Notes: a model not told the origin generated them from the sequence alone. Counted from the first letter of the stretch, positions 43,654 through 53,748 are shown. The stretch: 64,000 nt of DNA from Lacinutrix sp. 5H-3-7-4 (GCF_000211855.2 NC_015638.1:2515001-2579000); one strand, 5' to 3'. Numbers and translations are program-made.

Positions 43654-44347
43654 ATTAGTTGGTGGAGGTAGTTATCCTCAACCAGGAGAAATCTCATTAT
43701 GTCATAATGGTGTTTTGTTTTTAGACGAACTACCAGAATTTAAGCGCGAAGTTTTAGAAGTTATGCGACAACCACTTGAAGATAGAGAGGTTACTATATC
43801 TAGAGCAAAATTTACAGTAACTTATCCATCATCATTTATGTTAGTTGCCAGTATGAATCCAAGTCCTAGTGGGTACTTTAACGATCCAGATTCGCCAATA
43901 ACGTCAAGTCCTGCAGAAATGCAACGCTATTTAAGTAAAATTTCTGGACCCTTACTAGATAGAATAGATATACATATAGAAGTTACACCTGTACCGTTTA
44001 ACGAGTTAAGCGATACACGTAAAGGAGAATCTTCAGTCGATATAAGAAAACGAGTAACAAAAGCAAGAGTAGTACAAACTAAGCGTTTTAAAAATTCGGC
44101 AACAGTACACTACAATGCACAAATGAATACAAAGCAAATAAATGAATACTGTGTGTTAGATGAAACTTCAAAACAATTATTAAAAACAGCAATGGAAAGA
44201 TTAAATTTATCTGCTAGAGCCTACGACCGTATTTTAAAAGTATCTAGAACCATTGCAGATTTAGAAGGAATCGAAAATATAAACGGAAATCACATTAGCG
44301 AAGCCATACAATATAGAAGTATGGATAGAGAAGGTTGGCTTGGCTAA
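43654..44347 (+). pseudogene. comM: comM 3' part, cut by the mobile element
   Basis: It continues the ComM frame with ALVGGGSYPQPGEISL, then the Walker B region (VLFLDELPEF), the arginine-finger/sensor region (RYLSKISGPLLDRIDIH) and the C-terminal Mg_chelatase_C domain. Together with 29176-30020 it gives 1539 bases, 513 codons including the stop, which is the normal ComM length. An internal ATG at 43715 could start a truncated product, but that would lack the ATP-binding loop. Confidence 0.92.
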
Positions 44348-44424
44348 TAAAACATACAAACTTTCAATTAAAAATAATTTTTTAAATTTATTATAAATCA
44401 CGCTATTAACCAAAACTAAATATT

Positions 44425-44778
44425 ATGCCTAATCCAACAGGAATTATTACCGCTACAGAAGCACAAGAATTAAACGATAATTGGACAAACCTAAGAGCCA
44501 GTGCCAATAGAACAGCTGCAGGACAAGACGACAATAGGTCTTCTTGGTACTCATTAGAAGATATGGAAAATTTTCTACAACTAATTAAGGATGAAAACCC
44601 AACAGTAAATGGAGTTAGATTTTATCTTGGAGTTGAAACCACCAAACAAGATCCACAAGGTTTAACAACAATATTCATGGTTCCAACCGAAGAAAAAAAT
44701 GGAGAAAACGCAGATATAAGAGATGCAAACGGCATGGATAGAGGAAGTGTTGGTGGAGGTCGTTCTTATCCTCAATAA
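44425..44778 (+). CDS. NRSSW-motif protein A (unknown function)
   Basis: A 117-residue protein without signal peptide. It has DNRSSWYSLEDMENFLQLI, then GVRFYLGVE and TTIFMVPTEE, ending in SYPQ. The second copy at 45594-46100 has the same order of motifs (DNRSSWWSLQDIQDYI, GIRVYLGAYP, TMFIVPT, NYPQ at the end), although it adds an N-terminal membrane helix. Each copy is followed after 6 bases by a multi-pass membrane protein gene. The family is not one I can name. Confidence 0.75.
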   Translation: MPNPTGIITATEAQELNDNWTNLRASANRTAAGQDDNRSSWYSLEDMENFLQLIKDENPTVNGVRFYLGVETTKQDPQGLTTIFMVPTEEKNGENADIRDANGMDRGSVGGGRSYPQ

Positions 44779-44784
44779 ATTAAA

Positions 44785-45504
44785 ATGTTAGAGTTTTTAT
44801 TTAACAACAATAATTTAATAACACATAGTATACAATGTATAGCTGCAATAATTGGTATATTTAATTTAAAGAAATATAAAAACACAATAGGAAGTTTTTT
44901 TATAGGTATATTAATATATATATCTGCTGTAGATTTATTAGCAATGTATACATATTATTGTAATACAATACCTTTTTTAAATTTTATAGCAAACACTAAA
45001 TTTGAATCAAATTATTGGTGGTACACTATATTTTTTGACTGTATTGCAGTTTTACTCTTTGCAATTTTTTTTTATAAAATAGTAGTAAAAAATAAATATA
45101 AAAATGTAATAAAATATAGTGCTTTTTTATATTTAATTGTATTTGTATATATAATTTTTAGTGATTTAAAGCATTTGTTTATAGGTACTTATTCTGTAAT
45201 ATATACAGCTGAAGCCATACTAATAATGATTTGTACAACTACATATTTTATAGAAATATTAGAAAGTAATAAAGTGTTATATTTTTCAAAATCTTTATAC
45301 TTTTATGTAAGTGTAACTGTTTTTTTATGGTGGTTAATAGTTACTCCTGTAGTATTTTTTGACAAATATTTTATAACAGAAGATATTCACTTTATAAAAC
45401 TAAAACGATGTATCTATATATTTGCTAATATATTTATGTATACAACCTTTTCTTTTGGGCTAATTGTCTCAACACCAGATAAAAACAAGAAATTTATTAA
45501 ATAA
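44785..45504 (+). CDS. Multi-pass membrane protein A
   Basis: A 239-residue protein with about seven hydrophobic helices and few charged loops. It is paralogous to 46107-46829 and 46834-47562: all three share a NYWW or NYWL segment (after helix 2) and a C-terminal FMYTTF/FMYITF helix with FGLIVS/IGLIVS. It starts 6 bases after the NRSSW protein gene. Function unknown; the topology recalls 7-helix receptors or small membrane sensors. Confidence 0.75.
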   Translation: MLEFLFNNNNLITHSIQCIAAIIGIFNLKKYKNTIGSFFIGILIYISAVDLLAMYTYYCNTIPFLNFIANTKFESNYWWYTIFFDCIAVLLFAIFFYKIVVKNKYKNVIKYSAFLYLIVFVYIIFSDLKHLFIGTYSVIYTAEAILIMICTTTYFIEILESNKVLYFSKSLYFYVSVTVFLWWLIVTPVVFFDKYFITEDIHFIKLKRCIYIFANIFMYTTFSFGLIVSTPDKNKKFIK

Positions 45505-45593
45505 AAAGCGCTATTAACTAATTCTAATAAATAATGAAGTGAAAATCGCAATTTTTTTAAAAAAATTAAATAACCAATAAATTAACTAAACCA

Positions 45594-46100
45594 ATGAGAA
45601 ATTTTATTAGCCTAATTGTAGGCTTATTTATAGGAGCACTAATAATGTATTTTGTTTGTAATAAAAATACAGAAGAAGGTGCAATAGAAATTATAAAGCC
45701 AAATGGTGTTATATCTCCTCGAGAAGCAGAAATTTTAGACGAAAACTTTAATGCTAGACACCAATTAATAAGTGCCGAGATAGTTATGCGTCCAGATAAC
45801 CGTTCGTCGTGGTGGTCATTACAAGACATTCAAGATTATATAGTATATGCACAAAACCAAAGTAAAGAATTAGGTTACACCATGGATGGTATTCGAGTGT
45901 ATTTAGGAGCTTATCCAGATACAAAGGCAGGAGATAGTACAACTGTTGGCTATACCACAATGTTTATTGTGCCAACCTCTAGTGATATTACTGCTCGTGG
46001 TGGCGCTGCTGCAAAACCAAAAAATGGTGATATACCAGGTGTAAACCCTATAAATCAAGGAACTGGAGGCTATCCGCCAAGTGCTAATTACCCTCAATAA
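45594..46100 (+). CDS. NRSSW-motif protein B with N-terminal membrane helix
   Basis: A 168-residue protein with one membrane helix (about residues 5-24) and a presumably periplasmic domain. It shares DNRSSWWSLQDIQDYI, GIRVYLGAYP, and the NYPQ end with the 117-residue protein at 44425. It starts 89 bases after the first membrane protein gene and is followed after 6 bases by the second. The repeated pair suggests a working unit of NRSSW protein plus membrane protein. Confidence 0.75.
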   Translation: MRNFISLIVGLFIGALIMYFVCNKNTEEGAIEIIKPNGVISPREAEILDENFNARHQLISAEIVMRPDNRSSWWSLQDIQDYIVYAQNQSKELGYTMDGIRVYLGAYPDTKAGDSTTVGYTTMFIVPTSSDITARGGAAAKPKNGDIPGVNPINQGTGGYPPSANYPQ

Positions 46101-46106
46101 TAGATA

Positions 46107-46829
46107 ATGAAAGAATTTTTAAGGTCAAATTATCTTTTATTAATCTTTTCTTTCGAAATTTTAGCAGTTATAACTGGTTTATTATTTTATAAAAAATATA
46201 AACATATGGCTGCTAAATATTTTATATATTTTCTGTTTTATCTTTTTATATGTGAATTACTTTGCACATATACTTTATTTGTTAATAATGATGGCTTTTT
46301 AAATTTTCTGAAAGGAACTATTTTTGAAAAAAACTATTGGCTATCAACTATCACTTGGTCAATTGGAAGTATACTATTTTTTAGTTATTACTATTATAAA
46401 ATTATAGAAAGCACGACCTATAAAGTAATTATAAAATATAGCGGCATATTTTTTCTTATTATTTCAGTAGCTCAAATTATTATTAATTTTCAAGATTACT
46501 TTAATCGTTTTTTTCCATTAATAAATGTGTTAGGAGCAATTGTAGTATTAATTTGTACAATACTTTATTTTGTAGAAATTTTGCAAAGTGAAACAATATT
46601 AAAGTTTTACAAATCGATAAATTTTTATATCAGCTGTGCCATTTTAATTTGGTGGTTAATTATGACTCCATTAGTTTTTTATGATATATATTTTAATAAA
46701 ACAGATTGGAATTTTGTAATTCTAAAATGGCAAATTTATCTATTTGCTAATTTTTTTATGTACACCACTTTTACCATTGGTTTAATTGTTTCTAAACCAG
46801 AAAAGCAGATAAAGTTGAACAAAAAATGA
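46107..46829 (+). CDS. Multi-pass membrane protein B
   Basis: A 240-residue paralogue of the proteins at 44785 and 46834 with about seven hydrophobic helices. It has KNYWLSTITW, WWLIMTPLVFYDIYF and FMYTTFTIGLIVS in the same order. It starts 6 bases after NRSSW protein B and precedes the third copy by 4 bases. Unknown function. Confidence 0.75.
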   Translation: MKEFLRSNYLLLIFSFEILAVITGLLFYKKYKHMAAKYFIYFLFYLFICELLCTYTLFVNNDGFLNFLKGTIFEKNYWLSTITWSIGSILFFSYYYYKIIESTTYKVIIKYSGIFFLIISVAQIIINFQDYFNRFFPLINVLGAIVVLICTILYFVEILQSETILKFYKSINFYISCAILIWWLIMTPLVFYDIYFNKTDWNFVILKWQIYLFANFFMYTTFTIGLIVSKPEKQIKLNKK

Positions 46830-46833
46830 ACTT

Positions 46834-47562
46834 GTGAAAGACTTTTTAATAGCATATTATAGCATTACAATTAAAGGATTAGAAATTCTTGCTGCTATTA
46901 TTGGTATTATTTGCTATAAAAAGTTTAAAGTTTCTCACGAGCGATTTTTTATCTATTTTTTAATATATATACTATTTGTTGAAAATATTGGTTCCTACAC
47001 TATTTATATAAGTGAGAATAAGAGTTTAAATTGGATAAAAGAAGCTATTGCAGGAACAGTGTTTCAAAAAAACTATTGGTGGTTTCAAATATTTTGGGTA
47101 ATTAATTCTACACTATTTTTATGTTATTATTTTAGAAAGAATTTAAACAATATACAGTCAAAAAAACTATTTGCTTTTGTAGGTTATAGTTTTTTTATAG
47201 TCTCCTTTTTTTTAGTTGTTTTAAAATGGAAAACTTTAAAATATGGCTTAATTAAAATTTTAGAATTATTAAGTTTCCTAACAATATTTTTCTTAATCAG
47301 TAATTATTTTTTTCAAACATTAAAGTCTGAAAAAATCTTAAAATTCTATAATAATTTAACCTTTTATATAAGTTGTGCATTTATAGTATTTATAATATTA
47401 ATTACGCCATTAACATTTTTTGAAAGTTATTTTAATACATCAGATTGGAGTTATATAATACTAAAATGGCAAATTTTATTTTTAGCGAATGCTTTTATGT
47501 ACATCACTTTTATTATAGGGTTAATAGTGTCTAAACCAATAAAAAATATTAAAAAAAAATAA
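46834..47562 (+). CDS. Multi-pass membrane protein C
   Basis: A 242-residue third paralogue starting with GTG. It has KNYWWFQIFWV, LITPLTFFESYF, and FMYITFIIGLIVS at the end. It follows copy B after 4 bases and has no NRSSW partner of its own, so it probably arose by tandem duplication of copy B. Confidence 0.75.
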   Translation: MKDFLIAYYSITIKGLEILAAIIGIICYKKFKVSHERFFIYFLIYILFVENIGSYTIYISENKSLNWIKEAIAGTVFQKNYWWFQIFWVINSTLFLCYYFRKNLNNIQSKKLFAFVGYSFFIVSFFLVVLKWKTLKYGLIKILELLSFLTIFFLISNYFFQTLKSEKILKFYNNLTFYISCAFIVFIILITPLTFFESYFNTSDWSYIILKWQILFLANAFMYITFIIGLIVSKPIKNIKKK

Positions 47563-47693
47563 TATTAATGTAACAAAATATAAAACAAGATTAGATTTTT
47601 GTAATTAAAAACAAAGCCTTTTTGTTTTTGCCAATATCTTTATGTATTCTTGTTTTGCTATTAATATTATAGTATTTAAACCAAAACCAAAAA

Positions 47694-48524
47694 ATGAATA
47701 ACTTAATATTTATTACTACAATACTTCAAGACGTAAAAAAATCTACAGCGGCAGAACGCTATTTATTAATTTACATGATTGGTGTTTTGGTAATAGTTAC
47801 CTCATTGGTAATATTATTTTTTGTAGTATTCCAAAAAAGAAAAAATAAACTTTTAATAGATAAAATAAAGCAACAACAAGCTTTTGAGGAAGAGTTATCT
47901 AATGCACAAACCGAGATACAAGAGCAAACTTTAAAAAATATTGGTTGGGAATTACACGATAATGTAGGTCAATTATTGGCAGCGGCAAGTATGCAAATGA
48001 ATATTTTAAAAACTCAAATTAGTGATGATGTAAAAGAAAATTTTTCTGAAGCAGCAAGCACTGTAAAAGAAAGTTTAAAAGAAGTACGTATGCTATCACG
48101 ATCATTAAACAATGAAGTGATTTTAAATATTGGTTTTGAACAATCTATTACAAATGAGTTAAATAGACTTAAAAAAATGAAATTTGCATCGGCAGAACTT
48201 CAAGTTAAAGGAGATGTTATTCCGTTTGCAAATAAAAAACATGAAATTATTGTATTTAGAATTTTGCAAGAATTCTTTTCTAATACAGTAAAATATTCTG
48301 AAGCTAAAAACCTGAGTGTAATTTTAAATTATAAACCAGAAAAGCTAATTATTACTGCTAGTGACGATGGTAAAGGTTTTGATATGGCTACGGTAAATAA
48401 GGGTTCAGGATTGCTAAACATGAAAAGTCGTGCAGAACTTATAAATACATCTTATAATTTAAGTTCTAACATTGGTAAAGGCACACAATTAGAATTACAA
48501 TATCCATATATTCACAAAGCGTAA
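47694..48524 (+). CDS. Orphan sensor histidine kinase (HisKA_3/LuxR-type)
   Basis: A 276-residue kinase with a single membrane helix (about residues 26-46), a coiled coil, then the HisKA_3 phosphorylation site GWELHDNVGQLL. The HATPase domain has EFFSNTVKYSEA (N box), DDGKGFD and GSGLLNMKSRAEL (G boxes). It has no sensor domain of its own, so it may read a signal through a partner such as the membrane proteins upstream (inference). No response regulator gene is next to it; the next gene is convergent. Confidence 0.88.
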   Translation: MNNLIFITTILQDVKKSTAAERYLLIYMIGVLVIVTSLVILFFVVFQKRKNKLLIDKIKQQQAFEEELSNAQTEIQEQTLKNIGWELHDNVGQLLAAASMQMNILKTQISDDVKENFSEAASTVKESLKEVRMLSRSLNNEVILNIGFEQSITNELNRLKKMKFASAELQVKGDVIPFANKKHEIIVFRILQEFFSNTVKYSEAKNLSVILNYKPEKLIITASDDGKGFDMATVNKGSGLLNMKSRAELINTSYNLSSNIGKGTQLELQYPYIHKA

Positions 48525-48525
48525 T

Positions 48526-49896
48526 TTATAACCATTTTAGTAAGCTTTTAATTTTATTTAGTTTTCCATTATATGGTGCGTAACGTAAGGGTAAATCTAG
48601 CCAATTTCCTTTATTTACAACAGGTTTTTTATGTGAAAAGGTATCAAAAGATAGTTTACCATGATAAGCACCAATACCACTATTACCAACACCTCCAAAA
48701 GGTAACCTGTGATTTGCAAAATGTACAACAGTGTCGTTAATACAACCGCCACCAAATGAGAATTTTTCAATTAATTTTTTAGCAGCATTTGTTTGTGTAG
48801 TAAATATATACAGCGATAATGGTTTATTGTAACTAGTAATTATAGTTTCAATTTTGGTTTTATCCTTAAAAGAAATTACAGGTAAAATAGGACCAAATAT
48901 TTCATCTTTCATAACTTCACTATCAAGATTTGGCTCATCTATTACTGTTGGAGAAATGTAAAGGGATTTTTCATTTATATCACCTCCAACAATGCAGTTT
49001 TCATTTTCTAACATTTTAGTTAAACGCTTAAAGTTTTTAGTATTTACAATACGACAAAAATCTTTAGAGTTTTCTGGATTTTTTGAATATGCATTTTCAA
49101 TTTCAATTTTAATTGCTTTATAGAACGATGCTTTTATACTGTCGTGAATTAGTATATAATCTGGAGCAATACAAGTTTGTCCTGCATTTAAAAATTTACC
49201 CCAAACAATACGTTTAGCTGTAAGGTTAATGTTTGCTGTTTGATCTATTATACATGGATTTTTTCCGCCTAATTCTAAAGTAACCGGTGTAAGATTCTTG
49301 GCAGCAGCTTTGGCTACAATTTTTCCTACGTTAACGCTTCCTGTAAAAAAAATATAATCCCAACGTTGTTTTAATAATGTTGTAGAAACATCAACGCCAC
49401 CTTCTACAACGGTAACATGTTCTGGTTTAAATACGTGAGATATTATTTGTTTTAATAGAGCAGAAGTATGCGGAGTCAATTCGCTTGGTTTTAAAATAGC
49501 AGTATTTCCAGCTGCTATAGCGGCAATTAATGGCGCCATTGCTAATTGGTAAGGGTAATTCCATGGTGCTATAATTAAAGTTTGTCCATAAGGCTCTGAG
49601 TATAAAATATCTGTTGAAGGGAAATTAATTAAACTAGGAAGCACCCATTTTGGTTTAGACCATTTTTCTAGATTTTTAATCATATGGTCCAACTCTGATA
49701 GTACTACAGATGTTTCTGTTAAAACTGTCTCAAAAGCAGGTTTATTAAAGTCTTTGGCTAAAGCTTCAATAATTTTACTTTCTTGGTTTACAAGTTCAGC
49801 CTTTAATTGTTTTAAAGATTTTTTTCTAAAGGCTACATTTTTGGTTTCTTCAGTTTTAAAATAGCTTTTTTGAGATTGGAGTAGTTCAGGAATCAT
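48526..49896 (-). CDS. Aldehyde dehydrogenase (ALDH3-like)
   Basis: A 456-residue NAD(P)-dependent enzyme that oxidises aldehydes to acids. Conserved parts are IIAPWNYPYQLAMAPLIAA, TGSVNVGKIVAKAAAKNL, LELGGKNPC (general-base Glu) and NAGQTCIAPDYIL (catalytic Cys), then the ASG-like PFGGVGNSGIGAYHG. The short N-terminus and length of about 456 put it in the ALDH3/coniferyl-aldehyde group. Substrate unknown. It converges on the histidine kinase gene with one base between the stops. Confidence 0.92.
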   Translation of the reverse strand: MIPELLQSQKSYFKTEETKNVAFRKKSLKQLKAELVNQESKIIEALAKDFNKPAFETVLTETSVVLSELDHMIKNLEKWSKPKWVLPSLINFPSTDILYSEPYGQTLIIAPWNYPYQLAMAPLIAAIAAGNTAILKPSELTPHTSALLKQIISHVFKPEHVTVVEGGVDVSTTLLKQRWDYIFFTGSVNVGKIVAKAAAKNLTPVTLELGGKNPCIIDQTANINLTAKRIVWGKFLNAGQTCIAPDYILIHDSIKASFYKAIKIEIENAYSKNPENSKDFCRIVNTKNFKRLTKMLENENCIVGGDINEKSLYISPTVIDEPNLDSEVMKDEIFGPILPVISFKDKTKIETIITSYNKPLSLYIFTTQTNAAKKLIEKFSFGGGCINDTVVHFANHRLPFGGVGNSGIGAYHGKLSFDTFSHKKPVVNKGNWLDLPLRYAPYNGKLNKIKSLLKWL

Positions 49897-49955
49897 AAAA
49901 AATAATTAGTACTCCTAAGTTAGTAAATATTTTATAAGATGTAAATTATATAGTA

Positions 49956-50666
49956 CTAATCTATACAAGCATTCCAAATTGCATTGTTAGGTAATGGAGC
50001 AGTTATATCTAATTCAATTTTAGAAACAGGATGTATAAACTTTATGTTTCTAGCATGTAAACTTATACTAGCATCTTTATTACTGCGGTCAAAACCATAT
50101 TTTAAATCACCTTTAATTGGTGAGCCAATACTTGAAAGTTGCGCACGTATTTGGTGATGGCGTCCAGTTTCTAAGTTAACTTCAAGTAAAATATAGTTAT
50201 CTAAAACCTTAATGGTTTTATAGTGTAAAATTGCTTTTTTACTGTCTGGAACTTCTTTTATATGTGCTCTAGACTTATTGTTTTTAGGATTTTTTTTAAG
50301 CCAATGTATTAAAGTATCCTTTTCCTTTTTTGGTTTGTTTTTTACTAAAGCCCAATAGGTTTTTGAGATATCTTTTGATACAAACAATTTGTTTAAGCGT
50401 GGTAAAGCCTTACTGGTTTTAGAGAATATTACTAATCCTGTTGTTGGTCTATCTAGCCTATGTACAGTTCCTAAATAGACATTTCCTGGTTTATTATATT
50501 TTTCTGCAAGATATTCTTTAACAACGTCGCTTAAAGGCTTATCTCCAGTTTTATCACCTTGTACAATATCGCCTGCACGTTTATTAACCACAATTATGTG
50601 GTTGTCTTCGTAAATAACTTGAAGGTTATTTTTATTTGATAGTACTTTTTCTAAAAATTTAGTCAC
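49956..50666 (-). CDS. RluA-family pseudouridine synthase
   Basis: A 236-residue RNA-modifying enzyme. The catalytic Asp lies in VHRLDRPTTGLVIFSKT, followed by the LETGRHHQIRAQL motif. No S4 domain is seen. The target could be rRNA or tRNA and is not decided by the sequence. It is downstream of panB on the same strand with a 29-base gap. Confidence 0.92.
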   Translation of the reverse strand: MTKFLEKVLSNKNNLQVIYEDNHIIVVNKRAGDIVQGDKTGDKPLSDVVKEYLAEKYNKPGNVYLGTVHRLDRPTTGLVIFSKTSKALPRLNKLFVSKDISKTYWALVKNKPKKEKDTLIHWLKKNPKNNKSRAHIKEVPDSKKAILHYKTIKVLDNYILLEVNLETGRHHQIRAQLSSIGSPIKGDLKYGFDRSNKDASISLHARNIKFIHPVSKIELDITAPLPNNAIWNACID

Positions 50667-50695
50667 AAATACAAGAATAATAATTTGCTAACTGC

Positions 50696-51514
50696 TTAAT
50701 ATTGCTCAGTATCATTAGGGAAATCACCAGATTTTACATCTTCACCATATTGTGTAAATGCGTTGGTCATTTCTTCATATAAATTCATGTAACGACGTAA
50801 AAAACGCGGATTAAATTCATGCGTCATTCCTACCATATCATGTGTTACTAATACTTGGCCATCTACACCAGCACCAGCACCAATACCAATTACAGGTATA
50901 GAAACACTTTGGGCAACTTCTTGTGCTAATTTTGCAGGAATTTTTTCTAAAACAATAGCAAAACATCCTGCTTTTTCAAGCATTAAGGCATCTTCTTTAA
51001 GGCGTTGAGCTTCTTGCTCTTCTTTTGCTCTAACGGTATAAGTTCCAAATTTATAAATAGATTGTGGCGTTAAACCTAAATGTCCCATTACAGGAATTCC
51101 AGCATGAAGAATACGTTTTATAGATTCTTTTACTTCTTTTCCTCCTTCCATTTTTACGGCATGTCCACCAGACTCTTTCATGATTCTAATGGCAGAACGT
51201 AAAGCTTCTTTAGGGTCACTTTGGTAGCTACCAAAAGGTAAATCTACAACAACAAGTGCACGTTCTATAGCACGAATAACAGAAGATGCATGGTAAATCA
51301 TTTGATCTAATGTTATAGGTAAAGTGGTTTCGTGTCCTGCCATAACATTACTGGCAGAATCTCCTACTAATATAACATCAATACCAGCGCCATCAACAAT
51401 TTTGGCCATGGTATAATCGTATGCTGTTAACATGGAAATTTTCTCTCCACGTTTTTTCATATCGATTAAAGATTTAACGGTAACTCTTTTGTATTCTTTT
51501 TTTGCTACAGACAT
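50696..51514 (-). CDS. panB: 3-methyl-2-oxobutanoate hydroxymethyltransferase
   Basis: A 272-residue enzyme of pantothenate synthesis that makes ketopantoate from 2-oxoisovalerate and methylene-THF. Typical parts: [61 protein letters not shown] and the [19 protein letters not shown] region. The length is normal for PanB. It is followed by the pseudouridine synthase gene. Confidence 0.96.
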   Translation of the reverse strand: MSVAKKEYKRVTVKSLIDMKKRGEKISMLTAYDYTMAKIVDGAGIDVILVGDSASNVMAGHETTLPITLDQMIYHASSVIRAIERALVVVDLPFGSYQSDPKEALRSAIRIMKESGGHAVKMEGGKEVKESIKRILHAGIPVMGHLGLTPQSIYKFGTYTVRAKEEQEAQRLKEDALMLEKAGCFAIVLEKIPAKLAQEVAQSVSIPVIGIGAGAGVDGQVLVTHDMVGMTHEFNPRFLRRYMNLYEEMTNAFTQYGEDVKSGDFPNDTEQY

Positions 51515-51620
51515 TTAATTTAAATTAAGATAGACTGTAAAAATAGTAAATTTACGATATATAGCGCTATTTTTATTTAATTCTGAAAAACAGTACATTG
51601 CATTTATATATTTAATAATT

Positions 51621-52091
51621 ATGAAATATCTACCTATAGTTTTAGCTTTTTTTTTAATAACCAGTAGTAAGGCTCAATCTAAAACAGAGTCCAATTCAAA
51701 TTTAGAAGTAAAACAAGTAATAGAACGTTTTTTTGAAGGTTTTCATAAGCAGGACACTACAATATTAAAATCTGTAATTTATAAACAGTTACAGTTGCAA
51801 ACTATAAATAAAGATAATAATGGAATCGTACAGTTGTCTACAACAAAATACTCTAATTTTTTAAAGTCAATAATTTCAATACCAGAATTTCAGGAGTTTA
51901 ATGAGAAAATTTTAAACTATACCATAAAAATTGATGGTAATATGGCAAATGTTTGGACAGATTATGAGTTTTGGTTTAATGGCCAACTTAGTCATTGCGG
52001 TGTAAACTCATTTCAATTAATAAAAACAAGTGATGGTTGGAAAATATTTTATATAGTAGATACTCGCCGACAAAACGGATGTAATGACTAA
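51621..52091 (+). CDS. Secreted NTF2-like (SnoaL/DUF4440-type) protein
   Basis: A 156-residue protein with a signal peptide (about residues 1-18). The mature part has the NTF2-like fold pattern: VKQVIERFFEGFHKQDTTIL, a central ANVWTDYEFWFNG strand pair, and a NSFQLIKTSDGWKIFYIVDTR end. Ligand or activity unknown. It is divergent from panB. Confidence 0.8.
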   Translation: MKYLPIVLAFFLITSSKAQSKTESNSNLEVKQVIERFFEGFHKQDTTILKSVIYKQLQLQTINKDNNGIVQLSTTKYSNFLKSIISIPEFQEFNEKILNYTIKIDGNMANVWTDYEFWFNGQLSHCGVNSFQLIKTSDGWKIFYIVDTRRQNGCND

Positions 52092-52123
52092 TACTTAAAA
52101 ATTTATTTCAAAAAATATAATTT

Positions 52124-52165
52124 TCACTACTCACTACTCACTACTCACTACTCACTACTCACTAC
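52124..52165. repeat. Six tandem copies of a 7-base unit
   Basis: TCACTAC is repeated six times without a mismatch (52124-52165). The last base is the first base of the stop codon complement of the serine dehydratase gene. Copy number may vary between strains. It is far too short in period to be CRISPR-like. Confidence 0.9.
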
Positions 52166-53589
52166 TAACAATCTGCCATATTCACACGTATAGCCAAGCC
52201 ACCTTCACTAGTTTCTTTGTATTTGTTATTCATGTCTTTTGCGGTTTCCCACATAGTATCTACTACTTTGTCTAAAGGTACTTTAACGTTTTTAGGATCG
52301 GTTTCTAGAGCTAATTCTGCAGCATTAATAGCTTTTATTGCTCCCATGGAATTTCTTTCTATACATGGTATTTGAACCAAACCACCAATAGGGTCACAAG
52401 TTAAACCTAAGTGGTGTTCCATTGCAATTTCTGCAGCAATCATTACTTGTTCTGGAGTACCACCAAGTACTTCTGTTAAAGCTCCAGCTGCCATGGCGCT
52501 AGATACACCAATCTCTGCTTGGCAGCCACCCATGGCGGCAGATATTGTGGCACCTTTTTTAAAGATACTTCCTATTTCTCCAGCAACTAATAAAAATTGT
52601 TTAATATGTTTAAAATCGGCATCATGGTTTTCAATAACCATATAGTACATTAATACAGCTGGAATTACTCCAGCACTTCCATTTGTAGGCGCAGTAACTA
52701 CACGACCAAGAGAAGCATTAACTTCGTTTACAGATAAAGCAAAGCAGCTAACCCATTTTAAAATTTGGCGAAACTTAACTTCACTTTGTCTAATAGATTG
52801 TAACCAATCTTTAGAGGTAACGTAAGGCACTTCAATATTTAATTTTTTATGCATATCAAAAGCGCGACGGCGCACGTTTAATCCGCCAGGTAAAGTACCT
52901 TCAGTATGGCAACCAATAAACATACAGTCTAACATAGTTTGCCAGATGCGTTGTAGCTCATGATCTATAGTTTCATCATCTCTAAGAGAGCGTTCATTTT
53001 CTAAAACAATTTCAGATATAGATTTGTTTTCGGTGTTACAAAAGTTTAAAAGCTGTGTTGCGGTGTGACTTGGAAAAGGAAATTCTTTTATTAATTCTTT
53101 ATTTTCGGCATCAACAGTACGTTCTTCTTTTATAACAAAACCGCCACCAATAGAATAGAACGTAGATTGATGAATTTCGGTATTTAAGCTAAACGCAGTA
53201 AATGTAATGGCATTAGAGTGAAACGGAAGAAACACACGGTTAAAAATAATTTCAGAGTTTTTATCGAAATCTATTATCTTTTCATTTCCTAAAACCAGTT
53301 TTTCTGTATTTTCTATAGAGGCAATAATAATATCTATAGTGTCTGTAGGTATATATTCTGGATCGCTTCCGCTTAAACCTAACATTACTGCTAAGTCTGT
53401 GGCATGACCTTTACCGGTTAATGATAGAGAGCCATATAAATCTACCTGAATTCGTGTAATATCCTTAAAAACATCATCTTGTTTTAATTCGTGCAACCAT
53501 CTCTCTGCAGCACGCCACGGTCCTAAAGTGTGAGAACTCGATGGTCCAACACCAATTTTAAGCATATCAAAAACCGAAATACATTCCAT
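52165..53589 (-). CDS. sdaA: L-serine ammonia-lyase, iron-sulfur type
   Basis: A 474-residue single-chain enzyme that converts L-serine to pyruvate and ammonia. The N-terminal beta part has [14 protein letters not shown]. The alpha part has [44 protein letters not shown] and [19 protein letters not shown], with the cysteines that bind the 4Fe-4S cluster. The length fits the fused (single-chain) form. The stop codon touches a 7-base tandem repeat. Confidence 0.95.
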   Translation of the reverse strand: MECISVFDMLKIGVGPSSSHTLGPWRAAERWLHELKQDDVFKDITRIQVDLYGSLSLTGKGHATDLAVMLGLSGSDPEYIPTDTIDIIIASIENTEKLVLGNEKIIDFDKNSEIIFNRVFLPFHSNAITFTAFSLNTEIHQSTFYSIGGGFVIKEERTVDAENKELIKEFPFPSHTATQLLNFCNTENKSISEIVLENERSLRDDETIDHELQRIWQTMLDCMFIGCHTEGTLPGGLNVRRRAFDMHKKLNIEVPYVTSKDWLQSIRQSEVKFRQILKWVSCFALSVNEVNASLGRVVTAPTNGSAGVIPAVLMYYMVIENHDADFKHIKQFLLVAGEIGSIFKKGATISAAMGGCQAEIGVSSAMAAGALTEVLGGTPEQVMIAAEIAMEHHLGLTCDPIGGLVQIPCIERNSMGAIKAINAAELALETDPKNVKVPLDKVVDTMWETAKDMNNKYKETSEGGLAIRVNMADC

Positions 53590-53674
53590 AATTTATGTTC
53601 CTTTTTATAATCCCGCAAATATAGGTTTTTGCTTTCTATCGTATTTTAAAATACTTCACAATTTTTTTAATTTC

Positions 53675-53715
53675 TGACAACCTGTCATATTTTTTTCAAT
53701 GGCATAATCATTGAC
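53675..53715 (+). promoter_or_regulatory. Palindrome and sigma54-like box upstream of dnaK
   Basis: TGACA-ACC-TGTCA (53675-53687) is a perfect 5+5 palindrome. Twelve bases further, TGGCATAATCATTGAC (53700-53715) resembles a sigma54 promoter (TGGCA-N6-TTG, with GA where GC is expected). Either could drive stress control of dnaK. No direct test is possible here. Confidence 0.4.
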
Positions 53716-53748
53716 TTAATGCTACCGTAAATAATTAATAAAATTAAG

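Noticed and set aside
43715-44347. ComM C-terminal half as an independent gene with ATG at 43715
   Set aside because: The frame is open upstream to the attachment core and reads conserved ComM sequence (ALVGGGSYPQ) before that ATG, so it is the tail of a split gene.
52124-52165. Possible CRISPR-like array
   Set aside because: The unit is 7 bases, directly repeated without spacers; no cas genes are present.
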